A stretch of 64,000 bases of DNA. Source: an uncultured Amphritea sp. Its GTDB lineage: Bacteria > Pseudomonadota > Gammaproteobacteria > Pseudomonadales > Balneatricaceae. Shown here one piece after another: positions 35,102 to 44,539 of this stretch; position 1 is the stretch's first letter, and every line of letters starts with the position of its first letter. The stretch spans positions 1 through 64,000 of the forward strand of contig NZ_CAKZLP010000004.1 in the NCBI RefSeq assembly GCF_937127095.1. The letters run 5' to 3'. Below the pieces are notes generated by a model. That model was not told the origin of the DNA. It ran no database searches and worked only from the letters and a program-made list of their open reading frames with translations. Position numbers and translations under genes: made by a program.

Positions 35102-36240
35102 TTCAGTTTGCAGCAGTTAAAACCATTCCATTCTCCTGAGTCGCTACCTCGCCGGTAACCACCCCTAAAAACATATCCGGTCGGGCAAGCGTTGTACGCA
35201 ACGTTTGTGCCATGATAAGCCCCATAGCATTGTCTGTAGTCTAGCCCACCTGCCCCTTGAACCCCTTTCCAGTTTCCGTTGACGCAGGAGAGTAAATCAT
35301 CCGTGGCTGTCATTGCCATTTGTCCATTCCCGCTGCAAGCATCTCCCACCACTCTGATCTTCTGAATTTTCAGATTGCCGGAAAGCTGATCGATTGTTGC
35401 GGTACCGCTTACCGTTAGATTTGATGTCGAGGTATCAGTCGCACCAAGATTAGTTATAGTGCCATTTGTTGCCGTCAGGGTTGTGCTATCAAGAGTCGTT
35501 ATCGTTCCGTTGGTTGCGATCACGTTGTTGGTATTAAAACTGGAGGCTGAAGCATTGCCGAGGGACGATGTATTAAATGTCCCGGTGGATGCAGTAATCA
35601 CACCTACGTTATCGAGATTGTTTCCGCCCATATCAAGGCTACCATTCATCGAATCGCCAGCTCGCTTTACATAAATGCTGGTCGCGTTGTTAACGGAAAT
35701 AGTTGCTGTTATGACTCCGTTGATATCCTCTGAATAGGTAACGACACTGTGCATGGAGTCTCTATTGGTAGCTTGTGCTTCTCGCACCACCCTTGCAGCT
35801 CCTATCACTTTCACCTTAGATCCCTCAACCAGCGCAGGCCAGGTAGTCACAACGGTGGTGACACCTCCAGAGTTGGTCACTACAGAGGTTGGAGATCCTC
35901 CAAATCGGCTTGTAGTGAAACTAAAAGAACAGGGTAGATAAGCGGTTGTTCCTCCGGTCGTTATGCCGCAATCGCTATTACTTTTAAGCCAATTTGTTCC
36001 TGTATACGTTCCAGATAATGCGGTTGCGCCTTGATCGACAACCCATTCAGTAATAGCTGTTGAATGCTCTGCAATTACACTTCCTAGAGCATAAAAGCTG
36101 TCATTTTCTTCATTCTTGGCTGCATAGTTCATGTAGCCGGTGAACGCAAGGCCAAAGATGAAAACAACAATCATCATTTCGACTATCAGATATCCGCGTT
36201 GAAACGACTTACTTACCACGGGATTCTCCAATACGGGCAT
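35098..36240 (-). CDS. pilV: PilV-like pilus adhesin, first tandem copy
   Basis: 380 residues; leader FQRGYLIVEMMIVVFIFGLA, TGTNWLKSNSDCGITTG core, TNGTITTLDST-type stalk repeats and a tip ending GYRRGSDSGEWNGFNCCKLK. It overlaps the end of the PilT-like ATPase gene by 32 bp. With the two following copies it replaces the invertible shufflon of IncI plasmids by a fixed set of three complete genes. Confidence 0.88.
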   Translation of the reverse strand: MPVLENPVVSKSFQRGYLIVEMMIVVFIFGLAFTGYMNYAAKNEENDSFYALGSVIAEHSTAITEWVVDQGATALSGTYTGTNWLKSNSDCGITTGGTTAYLPCSFSFTTSRFGGSPTSVVTNSGGVTTVVTTWPALVEGSKVKVIGAARVVREAQATNRDSMHSVVTYSEDINGVITATISVNNATSIYVKRAGDSMNGSLDMGGNNLDNVGVITASTGTFNTSSLGNASASSFNTNNVIATNGTITTLDSTTLTATNGTITNLGATDTSTSNLTVSGTATIDQLSGNLKIQKIRVVGDACSGNGQMAMTATDDLLSCVNGNWKGVQGAGGLDYRQCYGAYHGTNVAYNACPTGYVFRGGYRRGSDSGEWNGFNCCKLK

Positions 36241-37150
36241 TGTTCTGAAGGGTTACGAGGTCTCGAATTGAATGTGTCTTTTCTTGCGAAAGTATGGCGT
36301 TTAAGTCATTACCGCCTTCTAGCGTTGTAAATTTAACTTCAGACGCGCCACTGAGCGTTACTATTTTATGTTGATTGATCAGGAGTCTTAACATTTTGCC
36401 AAGCGACTCCCGAACATATGCTCCATTTCCGCACAAATTAAGAAATCGGAGTACTGACGATTGAATGTCTTCGCCGTGAATAGTCGCAAGTACAGATGTA
36501 CCATTCAGCATAGCTCTCAGGGCTTCCTGAGCTGTGTTCTGATCACGGATCTCACCCAAAAGCATGTATGACGGCACTCCGCTCGGAAAGCTTCTCATCA
36601 TGCTTCTGATCAAGGGGGCAAAGTCACCGCCTTCCACTTCATGTTGCCAACAAATGCCATTGTCACCATATTTCCCTTGTAAATCATATTCTGGTGGATC
36701 TTCTAATGTTCTGGCCACACCGCCTGTCAATGTCAACATGTAATTTAGTAAAGCAGCGGCTGTTGTTGATTTACCGGATCCAAGCGGACCGGTTACGAGA
36801 TATAAGCCGCCCGTTTGTTTTAACTGTTTCTGTACAGTGCGAGGAAAATAAGAAGGGAACTTAATCCCTTCTTTATTCTCTTTATCGAGGGAGGGTCTAA
36901 ATGAAGGAACACGTCTCAGTGAGTACTGCTTACCTGTTTTTGTGCAGCCAAGGTGCGCCCTGAAAATAGTTCCTTCATACGTTATAAATCGATCCTTTCC
37001 TACTTCCATTTCCAGAGTGGAAAGCTTATCCAGGATCCCTTTTAGAACCTCTTCATTTACGTTTTGTGATAACACATTATTTGACAGAACCGTGCTCTCA
37101 GCTAAACGGTCTACTTCAATAAAGAGGTCTGCAATGGAATCCAGATTCAT
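36209..37150 (-). CDS. PilT-like retraction ATPase
   Basis: 313 residues. Walker A VTGPLGSGKSTTAAALL (about 120-136), Asp box TLEDPPEYDLQ, Walker B SYMLLGEIRD (about 198) and His box LATIHGED. The compact N-domain and short length suit a PilT/PilU-class hexamer rather than an assembly ATPase. IncI pil operons normally carry a lytic transglycosylase called PilT at this place, so the same name would mislead. It lies 2 bp after pilS. Confidence 0.85.
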   Translation of the reverse strand: MNLDSIADLFIEVDRLAESTVLSNNVLSQNVNEEVLKGILDKLSTLEMEVGKDRFITYEGTIFRAHLGCTKTGKQYSLRRVPSFRPSLDKENKEGIKFPSYFPRTVQKQLKQTGGLYLVTGPLGSGKSTTAAALLNYMLTLTGGVARTLEDPPEYDLQGKYGDNGICWQHEVEGGDFAPLIRSMMRSFPSGVPSYMLLGEIRDQNTAQEALRAMLNGTSVLATIHGEDIQSSVLRFLNLCGNGAYVRESLGKMLRLLINQHKIVTLSGASEVKFTTLEGGNDLNAILSQEKTHSIRDLVTLQNNARIGESRGK

Positions 37151-37152
37151 AG

Positions 37153-37695
37153 TTAAGCTTTCCGAAGAGTTACACCAACAGTTGCCGTAGAAACAGCGCA
37201 GGCTGTTGTTGCAGTCGCGTTATTCAGCACTCCACCTACGGTTTTAACAGTAGTCGTACCGACCAGAACTTCATCAGCTGAATCGGAAGTTTTTGATACA
37301 TAGTTCAAGCAAGCATCTGCAGGAACTGTATTGACCATTTGAATGGCTCCATTTGCTGTTCCGCCTGTCAGTGTTCCTGCAGTAAATACAATTGAATAGC
37401 CCCAAAGGTTACTGATCGTTGTTCCACTGATAGTGGCATCATCCGGTACACCGGCATCAATAACCATTTGATTGTTCAAACCTGTATATGGTCCCCGAGG
37501 ATATTTCGTTTTGAGGTCATTCAGATAGCCTTGTGTGATCTGACCTTCACTGTTTGCTGTTGCTGATCCCATAGCTTTTACGCCCAGATAACCAAGTGGA
37601 ATTGCAACAATTGCGATAATGGCTATCGCTATAATCATTTCAATCAAGGTAAAACCTTTCTGCTGCTTTTGGGTTTTAACGATTTTTGCTTTCAT
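37153..37695 (-). CDS. pilS: major type IV pilin PilS
   Basis: 180 residues. Prepilin leader QKGFTLIEMIIAIAIIAIVA with cleavage G^F and glutamate at +5, a hydrophobic helix, then the PilS-type globular domain with SEGQITQGYLNDLKTKYPRG and two cysteines (ADACLNY, TTACAVST) that should form the C-terminal disulphide. GGAG lies seven bases before the start. No prepilin peptidase gene is in the window, so a host PilD-type enzyme is probably used. Confidence 0.92.
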   Translation of the reverse strand: MKAKIVKTQKQQKGFTLIEMIIAIAIIAIVAIPLGYLGVKAMGSATANSEGQITQGYLNDLKTKYPRGPYTGLNNQMVIDAGVPDDATISGTTISNLWGYSIVFTAGTLTGGTANGAIQMVNTVPADACLNYVSKTSDSADEVLVGTTTVKTVGGVLNNATATTACAVSTATVGVTLRKA

Positions 37696-37727
37696 TTTGT
37701 TACTCCGATATTTGATATATTTTTGAA

Positions 37728-38810
37728 CTAAAGGTTGTTGTTTAAAGAATTCATAGCAACAAGCATGAAACTTGAAATGAGTAATCCCACGCTGCTCCCT
37801 ATTAATGCAAGACTAATAAAATTTACTGTTTGATTTACCCGAGCCATACGTTTCTCAACCTTTTCCCGGGTTCTTTCTGCAGCTCTCATATAAAATATTT
37901 TCTTATCTCCACCAGCACCCACAGCGGTTAATACACTTTGAATTTCCTGGTTGATTAGGGGGTTATTGAGCATCGGGTTACCAGAACCCGAATCTATTCT
38001 GATAGTCATCATGTCGTAACACTCTCTTAGCCAGAGGTTTGACGGATGTGCAGCTTTTCTCAGGGTACGAATTGCCTCACTTTCTGAGTACACCTCTGAA
38101 AGTGCGGCCAGGCTTTCAAGCACTGCTTGACCTGTTACATCACGATGAATGTTCCAAGGCGGCATATGATTCATACACCATTTGCGTTTATCCGTATTTG
38201 TCCAGCGTGTTAGTGAAGCACTAATGCTGAAAAATATAATGACAAGCACCAACACCAGAATTGAAGCCCACACAGGCATTGTGCCAATCACGTTACGCAC
38301 CACTTGCGAAAAACCAGGCCATTGCTCAACCGGCGTTATTTTTTCGAGTACCGGAAACAATCCATTCCCGAATAACGCCATCAAGCCAAGAAGAGCGAGT
38401 AAGTACAGGCAGAATGTAGTCAGTGTTTTGATCAGTACTCCCTGCATTTTATTCTTGCTTTCCATTCGATCACGGGCTTTTGCTAACCCCTCGCCCAGCT
38501 GTCCACCACTCTCTGCGGCAGTAATCAGGATGTATTCATCTTCAGGTACAATCCCTTGCAGCGCGGAGCTAAATGAATTACCTGCCCGAAGACTTTTGAT
38601 AGAAATATTTTCTAAAAGATCTGCTCTCTTTACCCCTTTTGCATTGGTCTTTTTCAACTCTTTTATCATCTGAGGTAAACCCTCAGACAGACTGCCTATC
38701 TGTGATCGGAACTCCAAAACGTCATATAACCATTGGCGTGTTTCAGTGTTTAGTTTTTTGGCAGTGTTGGCTGTTTTGTCAGTTGCAACTAATTGCTTGA
38801 AGATACTCAT
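37728..38810 (-). CDS. pilR: pilus inner-membrane platform protein PilR
   Basis: About 360 residues, GspF/PilC family. Three membrane segments are visible: LIKTLTTFCLYLLALLGLMA, WASILVLVLVIIFFSISASL and a C-terminal VNFISLALIGSSVGLLISSF. It recruits the assembly ATPase and the pilin. The start taken is the ATG overlapping the pilQ stop (TAATG); a frame 5 codons longer exists. Confidence 0.9.
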   Translation of the reverse strand: MSIFKQLVATDKTANTAKKLNTETRQWLYDVLEFRSQIGSLSEGLPQMIKELKKTNAKGVKRADLLENISIKSLRAGNSFSSALQGIVPEDEYILITAAESGGQLGEGLAKARDRMESKNKMQGVLIKTLTTFCLYLLALLGLMALFGNGLFPVLEKITPVEQWPGFSQVVRNVIGTMPVWASILVLVLVIIFFSISASLTRWTNTDKRKWCMNHMPPWNIHRDVTGQAVLESLAALSEVYSESEAIRTLRKAAHPSNLWLRECYDMMTIRIDSGSGNPMLNNPLINQEIQSVLTAVGAGGDKKIFYMRAAERTREKVEKRMARVNQTVNFISLALIGSSVGLLISSFMLVAMNSLNNNL

Positions 38811-40522
38811 TAGTCTTGAGCCCACTCTCTCGAATCTTCTGTAGTGCTTCCCGTCATCATGCGCACCTCTTCACCAATGATCTGGTTATCACTTGCAATC
38901 ATGTTGTGGGTCAGAATTTCCAACTTATCTTCAACATCAACAGGAGAAATCATTCCCATCAACATTTTTTTAAACGCATGATCAAAAGCAGTGAAGCCTA
39001 CGCAATGCTGCGGGTAGTTTTCACTAATCGTTTTTTCAGCATCGAAAACGGAACCTTCTCCGCGTTTAGACAGCCACTCAACACGCGCAGAATCTATCTT
39101 CCCTTCAGCTATCTGCTTTCGCACCTCATGATCCATTCTCAGCGGTTCAATACACGCTGTACGGCCTTTAAGACCTTTCCGACAATGCTCACAACCTTCA
39201 TAGTTTCTGAATCGCAGGTTATGCTTTAGTGATGAACATGCGATGTTGATTCTCGACATCAGACCGGGTGAGCACATGCCCCGCTGTGCCAAATCAGGAG
39301 CATATTTAATCGAGCACTTATCACACAAAACCGGCATTAGGCGCTGATATACAATCCCTTTCAAAAAGCCAGATGTGCCTAATAAAGATAATGGCACCCC
39401 TAACTCAACAAGCCGTGAGAAAGCGTCAAAGGTTGAGTTACCGTGAAGGGTTACTAATGTCGTATGGCCTGTTAACGCAGCTTCACAAGCACTATGCGCT
39501 GTATCTGGCGTTCTCATCTCGCCTTGCAGAATGTAATCAGGGTCTCGACGCATCATTGCGGCTAAGTGTCTTACCCACGCTTCTTGAGTAGTCTCGCCAT
39601 CAACTGCCGTAACTTGTGTGTGGCGTACACCAGGAATACGAAACTCAACCGGATCTTCTACTGTGACGATATTCTTTCGGCCGCCATGCTCTTTTACGAG
39701 TTTTCCTAGAATGGTCGCTGCCGTGGTCGTTTTACCATCACCGGTAGCACCGACCAAAATGAACAGTCCACCACCGCCTTTCAGCATTACATCTTGTATG
39801 AGATCTCGTTGGTCTTTCTCATAACCTAGATCTGTTAACTCCATTTCTGTGAAGTTTTTATCAAGATCGATTAAACGCATGGTTACGTGAATTGAGTCTT
39901 CATCACCATCCAGCTCAGCATCCTGATACCGCAGTCTGTTCCGCTTATTACATGACGAAATCTTTTCTTGTACTGTTGCAGATTGCGTTTTAGTGGGGGA
40001 ATAGCTGTTTTTTGAACTAGCGGTATTTCCAGTTTTTGACTGATAAATAGACATGCAAAGTCGTTTTAATCCCAGGTGCGTCATTCCCTCGGACAGCCTG
40101 ACTCGTTCCAGCTCACCATTAATTCGTAACTGTATGTGCGGATCATCTTTGTATGTGAAAATATGAATATCTGACGCACCGGCATTTACCGCTATGTCAA
40201 ATAACTCATCAAACATAGATTCTGCATCCGTGTTCGATACTTCAGCTTTATCTGTTGAAATACGATTTTTAATACGCTCTACATCGGATTCACCCACCAG
40301 ATGAAATGCAGCTTTATGCGGTCTCAAGTAGTTTTCTAAAGCCAGTTTTGCCATCATATCTAGCTTTTTTTGAGACAAAACATAAACAGAGGAGTCGCCT
40401 GCTTGATGACCAAAGAATACTTCGCCTGGAACTTGAGCAGGCATTGGTTTTGACATGAACTGGTTAGAGACTTGTAGCTTTCTCAACAGATCTTCATTAC
40501 CGGCGTGATATTGAGTATTCAT
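38810..40522 (-). CDS. pilQ: pilus assembly ATPase PilQ
   Basis: About 570 residues, GspE/PulE family. Walker A FILVGATGDGKTTTAATIL (about 255), Asp box TVEDPVEFRIPG, Walker B YILQGEMRTPDT, His box TTLVTLHGNS, and a zinc-binding CDKC / CEHC pair (about 410-455) as in assembly ATPases. The ATG five bases after the pilP stop was chosen over a longer frame. It powers PilS polymerisation at the inner membrane with PilR. Confidence 0.92.
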   Translation of the reverse strand: MNTQYHAGNEDLLRKLQVSNQFMSKPMPAQVPGEVFFGHQAGDSSVYVLSQKKLDMMAKLALENYLRPHKAAFHLVGESDVERIKNRISTDKAEVSNTDAESMFDELFDIAVNAGASDIHIFTYKDDPHIQLRINGELERVRLSEGMTHLGLKRLCMSIYQSKTGNTASSKNSYSPTKTQSATVQEKISSCNKRNRLRYQDAELDGDEDSIHVTMRLIDLDKNFTEMELTDLGYEKDQRDLIQDVMLKGGGGLFILVGATGDGKTTTAATILGKLVKEHGGRKNIVTVEDPVEFRIPGVRHTQVTAVDGETTQEAWVRHLAAMMRRDPDYILQGEMRTPDTAHSACEAALTGHTTLVTLHGNSTFDAFSRLVELGVPLSLLGTSGFLKGIVYQRLMPVLCDKCSIKYAPDLAQRGMCSPGLMSRINIACSSLKHNLRFRNYEGCEHCRKGLKGRTACIEPLRMDHEVRKQIAEGKIDSARVEWLSKRGEGSVFDAEKTISENYPQHCVGFTAFDHAFKKMLMGMISPVDVEDKLEILTHNMIASDNQIIGEEVRMMTGSTTEDSREWAQD

Positions 40523-40526
40523 GGTG

Positions 40527-41093
40527 TTAACCCTCATCCGCAATGTTAGAGAAATAGACTTTGGCCGTTGCTCTGTCCTTTGTCAGGGTCATATAGTTAG
40601 CGCTAATCTTTGTAATTTCCCAGCCTTTAATAATGCTGCCTTTGTTGACCCGATAAACCCGGCCATTAATGAAAATATCTGCTGTCGGGCTTGTCTGATC
40701 ACGCCATAGAGAAATTAGCTCAATCTCCTCTGAAAAAGTTGGCTTCTCTGTCTTCTTCGTTTCGGAATCTAACCCAGGCGATCTTTGAGTGGCCAATGCA
40801 GCTTTGACTGACTGCTCAAGGGTCTCAACAAAGGTTATTGAATCGCTACTGTTAGTCTTCTCAACAGGAGCCTCAATTCTGACTTTACTATCACGGATAT
40901 CTGCAAGTCGTTCCATTACAGCTTTAACGTGATCCAGTCGTTGAATCTCTCGCTCTCTCTCCAGCTGTTTGTCCGGCACTGAGTTCATAAGACTGTTAAT
41001 TTCGTCATCCATGAGTTCTGAATGAGCTGGACTGGCAACAAACAACGTTGAAACCAGCATGATTAAAAGAGTTTTACTATTAATGCAGTACAT
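40527..41093 (-). CDS. pilP: pilus biogenesis protein PilP
   Basis: 188 residues with a signal peptide (TLLIMLVSTLFVASPAHS, cleavage after AHS) that defines the start. The C-terminal ~60 residues (TSPTADIFINGRVYRVNKGS then WEITKISANYMTLTK) form the PilP-type beta domain that contacts the secretin. It overlaps the end of pilO by 14 bp. Confidence 0.85.
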   Translation of the reverse strand: MYCINSKTLLIMLVSTLFVASPAHSELMDDEINSLMNSVPDKQLEREREIQRLDHVKAVMERLADIRDSKVRIEAPVEKTNSSDSITFVETLEQSVKAALATQRSPGLDSETKKTEKPTFSEEIELISLWRDQTSPTADIFINGRVYRVNKGSIIKGWEITKISANYMTLTKDRATAKVYFSNIADEG

Positions 41094-42381
41094 ACGCGCC
41101 TTCAATAACCACGGAGGTTGTTTTAGTTGTGTCATCGGAAAGCTGAACTTTTACGCCCCGAACTTTCACCCAATCCACTAACGGCAAATCTTTGATAACG
41201 CTCGTTAGCTTCGAATAGTTTCCTGATACTTCCCAGACCCCTTCTCTATGTAAGTACTGCGGCGGTAAAAATGTGGCACCCGGAATGTTTGAAGAAATGG
41301 GATTCATCAATTTGGTTTTGAACCCGATTTGACTAAAGGTAAGCAGCTGTTCTGTAAATTCAACGATCCCTTCACCACGCTCGGAACTTTTAAACGGAGG
41401 GCTAAATCTGAAACTACAGTTAGCACTAAATCCTTGAGGATCCAGATCAAATGAGGCGCATCGGTGTACAGCATATGCTCGAAGCGGCGCGGTGCTGCTG
41501 TTGTTGGTATTTACGAATGTAGCAATGCAACTACCCTGAACCACATGACAGTTCAGCACCTGGAGAGGCCAGGGAGCGTCTAAAATATCTGAATCATTAA
41601 TCAATTGATCAACAACCGTCATCGCTGATTGAAGAGTGGGTTCTTCCTGCAACTTGCGATAATAATTTTCAGCAGCAATAATTGATTGTTGCTCCTGCTC
41701 TTTTTGTATCTCTTCCGGACTTTTACTGAAAAAATTAAAATTAATGTCGAAAACCATTGCATAAAAATAAGCAACGCCTATTAACACTAAAAAAATGAGC
41801 AGGTGCTTTCCATAGCCAACCTTTTTACCAACAGGGCCTGCTAATAAAATGTCTTGCTTTGATAAACTACTGAGAATCGTATCTAGTGATACGTTGACAC
41901 ACTTCTCTGCCGGTACGCCAAATTCATCCAGAGCCCCACCGGCAAAATAAGTACTATGCCCCTCTTCACTGGAAGCATCGGAATAACGTAGCGCTTCCGC
42001 TTCGGCTTCTGCTTTTGTTAGCTGTGCGCCTGTTTCAGTGAGGATCACACCGTTAACGATCATGCAGACCCAGAAACCATCGGTTAATGAGTCAATAACA
42101 ATCCAGGCAATATCGTCTTCAGTTCTCTCAGAAACCTGCTGCTTTGCGTAAAGAGCCGCTGCAGATACGAGTTTCTTTTTTGACTTAATCCCTTTTAAAG
42201 AACAGAAACCCTTCTGAGTGCCCTCTGATAGAAAGTTCTTAAATATTCTAGCGTCTTGCAGACCTTCTGAGCGAATACGAGCAGTGATATCCGTATCGTC
42301 TTCAAGAGGCAACCAATCAACACCGGTCAGTATTGAGTAGTTACCTATCGCATGTTTTTCAATTTCTTTGATTTCTGACAT
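41080..42381 (-). CDS. pilO: type IVb pilus accessory protein PilO
   Basis: 433 residues. Cytoplasmic actin-like N-terminal domain (residues 1-190), one membrane helix (LLIFLVLIGVAYFYAMVFDI, about 200-220) and a periplasmic C-terminal domain, the PilO2 layout. It links PilQ/PilR to PilN and PilP. One base separates it from pilN upstream. Confidence 0.87.
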   Translation of the reverse strand: MSEIKEIEKHAIGNYSILTGVDWLPLEDDTDITARIRSEGLQDARIFKNFLSEGTQKGFCSLKGIKSKKKLVSAAALYAKQQVSERTEDDIAWIVIDSLTDGFWVCMIVNGVILTETGAQLTKAEAEAEALRYSDASSEEGHSTYFAGGALDEFGVPAEKCVNVSLDTILSSLSKQDILLAGPVGKKVGYGKHLLIFLVLIGVAYFYAMVFDINFNFFSKSPEEIQKEQEQQSIIAAENYYRKLQEEPTLQSAMTVVDQLINDSDILDAPWPLQVLNCHVVQGSCIATFVNTNNSSTAPLRAYAVHRCASFDLDPQGFSANCSFRFSPPFKSSERGEGIVEFTEQLLTFSQIGFKTKLMNPISSNIPGATFLPPQYLHREGVWEVSGNYSKLTSVIKDLPLVDWVKVRGVKVQLSDDTTKTTSVVIEGAYVLH

Positions 42382-42382
42382 A

Positions 42383-43951
42383 TCAGACTCGCTTAATGAT
42401 ATGTGGTGTTACAAAGATGATTAGGAGATCGCGGCTTTCTCCTGAAGACTGGCCACCACCGAGGAGCCAAAAGCTGCTATCGCCTGTCCCTTCTTCTCCC
42501 GTTCTCAGATTGGAATTGATATACCCAGATAACATTGCGGTATCGCCATCGCGCAGGACTTTTGTAGTTTTCAGTTCTTTGGATGTAGTGGTTGAATACT
42601 TCGATGTCGATGTCGAAGTAGTGACTGTTTCAAAAGTCGGCTGACCCTTCATGATCGCAACGATATTCATGATGATCTGATTATCGGCCGTGATCCGAGG
42701 GAGAATGTTCATATCAAACCCTGGAGTGACGACGGCCTTCTCTGATGAAACGGTTGTCACTCCTTGGTCTACCGTTACTGTAGTATTTGATGGATATTCA
42801 ATAGTGCTAACATCACGCAATGTCGCGTAAGTGTTATTCATAACCGTTTTTGTATCTCTTGTTACAACTGATACGTGCGTTTTTTTAGCAAGCGCCTTCA
42901 GCAGCAACTGTGAACCATTTAGTCTGCCTGCATTCGATGTTATGCCAGCTTGATTGAGGAAAGTCTGTGAGAGCGCCGGGGTATTGGAAAGCACTGAAAG
43001 TGAAGCATCTCCGAGATCGGCAAGCAGAGAGTCCCAAACGACACCTACATCTTTTCCATCACTCTTTGTTACCCGGACAACCTCAACATCAACAGCAACC
43101 TGTCTTAGGAGATTGTCATTTTCATTTTTTACGAAGCTGCCAATTATTTCCAATTTATCTGGGGTGTCTGTTACGACAATACCCCCAGAGTTGGGCAACG
43201 AGCGTACTTGCCCAAACTCAGACAACATTGAAGTAATAGTCTCGGTGTACAGTTCATAGCTTCCACCGGTAAACTTACTGCTACTTGCGGTATTCAACCC
43301 ACCAGAATTGGAACCAGAGACTCCTGTAGAGCTGATATCAAGATTTTCTTCAAGAAGGAAATTCAGACGAAATGTGTCCGTTTTCAGCTTATAAAAAGTA
43401 ACGGAGCCTTCATCATATCGCCAAAAAACATTAAATGAGCTGGCCAGCTTATTCAAAGCTACTTCTGCTGTAGATTTTAAAAATACTCGTTCTCGCATTG
43501 AAAGCGGTGACAGGCGTTTTTGATTATCTACAATCAGTTTATCAATGGTTTTGTTTGCGGTTTCTTCTGAAGCGACAGCTGAACTGGATCCGCTTGATTC
43601 CTGTAAATCTGAGTTAATACTGCTATCAATCGTATAAATATCCTGGCCTATTCGGACAGGCACCCCAATTTGCTCTGACAGGTTGTTAGCATAATATTTA
43701 AGGTCAAGTGCTGTTCGAGGATCGATATAAACCTGTTTTTTCAAGTATAACGGCAGCTCTTCAGGCTCTAAATAGGTTGTCCCAGCTACAAATGGTAGTG
43801 AATGCCGTTTAAAACCTGCATTTTCCATTCTGACTTGCTCTAGCCGCTGCTCATTAAAAGCTAGATTGCTATCAACTTTCGGCGCAATCGTTTCATTAAT
43901 ACAGCCGGTCAGCATGGCTAAGCAGGCTCCGGCAATAATTACTTTTTTCAT
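42383..43951 (-). CDS. pilN: outer-membrane secretin lipoprotein PilN
   Basis: 522 residues. Lipobox in KKVIIAGACLAMLTGCINET (Cys17), an STN-like N-domain, and a C-terminal secretin domain (GQVRSLPNSGGIVVTDTPD, then LSGYINSNLRTGEEGTGDSS and FVTPHIIKR). It forms the outer-membrane pore for the pilus. Only 2 bp separate it from the preceding lipoprotein gene. Confidence 0.92.
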   Translation of the reverse strand: MKKVIIAGACLAMLTGCINETIAPKVDSNLAFNEQRLEQVRMENAGFKRHSLPFVAGTTYLEPEELPLYLKKQVYIDPRTALDLKYYANNLSEQIGVPVRIGQDIYTIDSSINSDLQESSGSSSAVASEETANKTIDKLIVDNQKRLSPLSMRERVFLKSTAEVALNKLASSFNVFWRYDEGSVTFYKLKTDTFRLNFLLEENLDISSTGVSGSNSGGLNTASSSKFTGGSYELYTETITSMLSEFGQVRSLPNSGGIVVTDTPDKLEIIGSFVKNENDNLLRQVAVDVEVVRVTKSDGKDVGVVWDSLLADLGDASLSVLSNTPALSQTFLNQAGITSNAGRLNGSQLLLKALAKKTHVSVVTRDTKTVMNNTYATLRDVSTIEYPSNTTVTVDQGVTTVSSEKAVVTPGFDMNILPRITADNQIIMNIVAIMKGQPTFETVTTSTSTSKYSTTTSKELKTTKVLRDGDTAMLSGYINSNLRTGEEGTGDSSFWLLGGGQSSGESRDLLIIFVTPHIIKRV

Positions 43952-43953
43952 GT

Positions 43954-44526
43954 TTAACGCACCACCACAACTTTGTTTGCATAGAATTCGGGATCTAGCT
44001 CACTACCGGAGTTACGCAGGGCGCGAAATAACGCTTCTACTGCATGATCGAATGTTCCGTAAAAGTCAGCCCCGGCCAGAACGTCTTGATTCTTCCTGGT
44101 ATCCCAAACAACGTGCCAGAGGCTTGCGGCATCCCACTCATATAGTTGATCCTGGATTTTCTTACCGGGAACAATTCGCCAATGCTGTTCAACCACCAGT
44201 TCATTCCCCAGGACATAAAAACGTAACGGAAAGTTTTGAGTAAACTGTTTAGCAATAACAGACGTTGATCCACGAACATTCCCACGGATATTGTGAAAGA
44301 AGGTTTCCGCTTCATAACGCAATTTGAGGCCTGCATTATCAGCAAGCTGCTGGAGAGCTGATTCAACAGAGCCCGGCTGCATTTCAAACATGTACTCATC
44401 GACAGAAACTACTGACTCATACTGTGCTTGTTCCGTTTGCACCTGAACTTGAACTTGCTCTTTATGGTTGGCAACGCATCCTGAGAGGATAATTGCCATC
44501 ATGAACGTATACGCGACTTTCTTCAT
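43954..44526 (-). CDS. pilL: TcpQ-domain lipoprotein, PilL-like
   Basis: 190 residues from the ATG that gives a lipoprotein signal, MMAIILSGCVANHKEQVQ (lipobox LSGC). The C-terminal region, LYEWDAASLWHVVWDTRKNQ then GTFDHAVEALFRALRNSGSE, is a TcpQ/PilL-type domain that stabilises the secretin in type IVb pili. A middle STN-like segment contains SVESALQQLADNAGLKLRYE. PilM of IncI systems could occupy this slot, but the TcpQ pattern argues for PilL. Confidence 0.75.
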   Translation of the reverse strand: MKKVAYTFMMAIILSGCVANHKEQVQVQVQTEQAQYESVVSVDEYMFEMQPGSVESALQQLADNAGLKLRYEAETFFHNIRGNVRGSTSVIAKQFTQNFPLRFYVLGNELVVEQHWRIVPGKKIQDQLYEWDAASLWHVVWDTRKNQDVLAGADFYGTFDHAVEALFRALRNSGSELDPEFYANKVVVVR

Positions 44527-44539
44527 TGCTGCTGGCCTG

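Noticed and set aside
33000..36000. Plus-strand frames opposite the pilV genes
   Set aside because: They are mirror frames of the repetitive Thr/Ser/Asn-rich stalks and have no start signals.
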